From NCBI GenBank assembly GCA_021647685.1, contig JAKIUH010000270.1, positions 1 through 6,263 of the forward strand: 6,263 nt of DNA. Direction: 5' to 3'. Positions 5,618 to 6,263 of the stretch are shown one piece after another. How positions within the stretch are numbered: the first letter of the stretch is position 1; every line of letters starts with the position of its first letter. The DNA is from Bacteroidales bacterium (GTDB taxonomy: Bacteria; Bacteroidota; Bacteroidia; Bacteroidales; NBLH01). Both the position numbers and the translations under genes were made by a program. The notes beneath the pieces were generated by a model. It was given only the letters and a program-made list of their open reading frames with translations. It searched no databases and was not told the origin of the DNA.

Positions 5618-6263
5618 TTAATAGTTTAAAGCTTGTTCGATATCATAAATTAAGTCTTCAATATCTTCAATACCTACAGATAATCTTATCATAGAATTAC
5701 TTATACTCATCTCTAATTTGGTATTTTCATCAAAATCTGAAAATATAGTAGAAGCAGGATGAATTATAAGTGTTTTGTTATCATGCAAATTTGTAGCACG
5801 TTTAATTATTTTTAAATTATCAAGAAAACGGAAACAAGCCTCTTTTGATTTAAGATTAAAAGTAAGGATTGAACCAGGATTGCCTATAAATTGTTTATTA
5901 GCAATATCAAAATAAGATGATGTTTTCAATCCTGGATAATTAACTGCTATAATGCTATTTATGTTTTGCAAGTGCTTTGCCAATTGATAGCAATTATCTG
6001 TTGCTTTTTGTGTTCTTAGTGCAAAAGTTTCTAAGCCAATAGATTGCAAATATGCATTATGAGGCGAGAGACAAGCCCCCAAATTTCTATAGACTTCTCG
6101 TCTTAGTTTTATATGAAAAGTAAACGGTCCATGCTTTATTGCAAGATCTTTAAATTTTTTATGAACACTCCAATCATAATTACCGTAATCTATAATTAGT
6201 CCTCCTATAGAAGTAGCACCTCCAGATATGTATTTGGTACTTGAAATAATTTCTATGTTAATA
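5618..6263 (-). CDS. metY: O-acetylhomoserine aminocarboxypropyltransferase / sulfhydrylase (MetY), C-terminal half, 5' end outside window
   Basis: The frame is open from the right edge (first full codon at 6262) to TAA at 5618-5620, giving 214 C-terminal residues of a protein normally about 420-430 long. The visible part starts just before the PLP-binding lysine in ISSTKYISGGATSIGG, followed by DYGNYDW, LGACLSPHNAYLQSIGLETFALR, HPASTIF and the C-terminal MIRLSVGIEDIEDLI, all MetY landmarks of the Cys/Met-metabolism PLP family. A TTG at 6082 opens a shorter frame, but the conserved lysine region lies upstream in the same frame, so that is not the start. MetY joins sulfide or a protein thiocarboxylate to O-acetylhomoserine, giving homocysteine. 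The two-base gap to the ThiF-like gene implies one transcript and possible translational coupling. Context with JAMM and ThiF-like genes suggests the thiocarboxylate-using kind. Confidence 0.93.
   Translation of the reverse strand, partial: INIEIISSTKYISGGATSIGGLIIDYGNYDWSVHKKFKDLAIKHGPFTFHIKLRREVYRNLGACLSPHNAYLQSIGLETFALRTQKATDNCYQLAKHLQNINSIIAVNYPGLKTSSYFDIANKQFIGNPGSILTFNLKSKEACFRFLDNLKIIKRATNLHDNKTLIIHPASTIFSDFDENTKLEMSISNSMIRLSVGIEDIEDLIYDIEQALNY

Noticed and set aside
5618..6082. Short gene starting at the TTG at 6082 (154 residues)
   Set aside because: The same frame continues upstream to the window edge and includes the MetY PLP-lysine region, so this is an internal codon of a truncated gene.
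1..6263. tRNA, rRNA, riboswitch (SAM, cobalamin) or phage and transposase genes
   Set aside because: No cloverleaf, conserved riboswitch core or transposase-like frame was seen. The leader of the main cluster, where a SAM riboswitch would be expected, lies outside the window.

Overview
This 6.26 kb, AT-rich window carries seven genes, all on the minus strand, so transcription runs right to left. Low GC, absence of clear Shine-Dalgarno sequences, tight packing and the character of the proteins suggest a member of the Bacteroidota. That assignment is an inference from style, not from a marker gene.

Right part (3645-6263): a compact gene run in the order metY (5' end outside the window), a ThiF/MoeB-type E1-like enzyme, a DsrE-family protein, a stand-alone TusA and a JAMM (M67) metallopeptidase, with gaps of only 2 to 36 bases. 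After a 90-base gap follows a long sulfite reductase gene (1224-3554), whose protein carries a helical insert and a second TusA domain at its C-terminus. MetY + ThiF-like + JAMM + Sir is the gene set of the protein-thiocarboxylate route to homocysteine known from Wolinella succinogenes (HcyS, HcyF, HcyD, MetY, Sir). In that route sulfide from Sir is loaded on the C-terminus of a small carrier, the carrier thiocarboxylate is added to O-acetylhomoserine by MetY, and the JAMM protease frees homocysteine. The ubiquitin-like carrier itself is not in this window. Two TusA domains and a DsrE protein are present in addition, suggesting that a persulfide relay joins the reductase to the thiocarboxylate machinery.

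Middle gap (796-1223): about 430 bases without a gene. A long imperfect hairpin (1079-1201) with an extra end copy to 1220 lies directly behind the sir stop codon. Several small inverted and direct repeats lie upstream of the next gene.

Left part (1-795, open at the left edge): a Met8/CysG-type precorrin-2 dehydrogenase/ferrochelatase, which would make the sirohaem needed by Sir. It is a tandem duplication of the NAD-binding domain in which the two copies have decayed in complementary ways: copy 1 keeps the glycine-rich NAD loop but lacks the catalytic Asp, and copy 2 keeps the Asp but has lost the glycine loop.

Together the window reads as an assimilatory sulfur locus: sirohaem synthesis, sulfite to sulfide, protein-bound sulfur transfer, and homocysteine formation.
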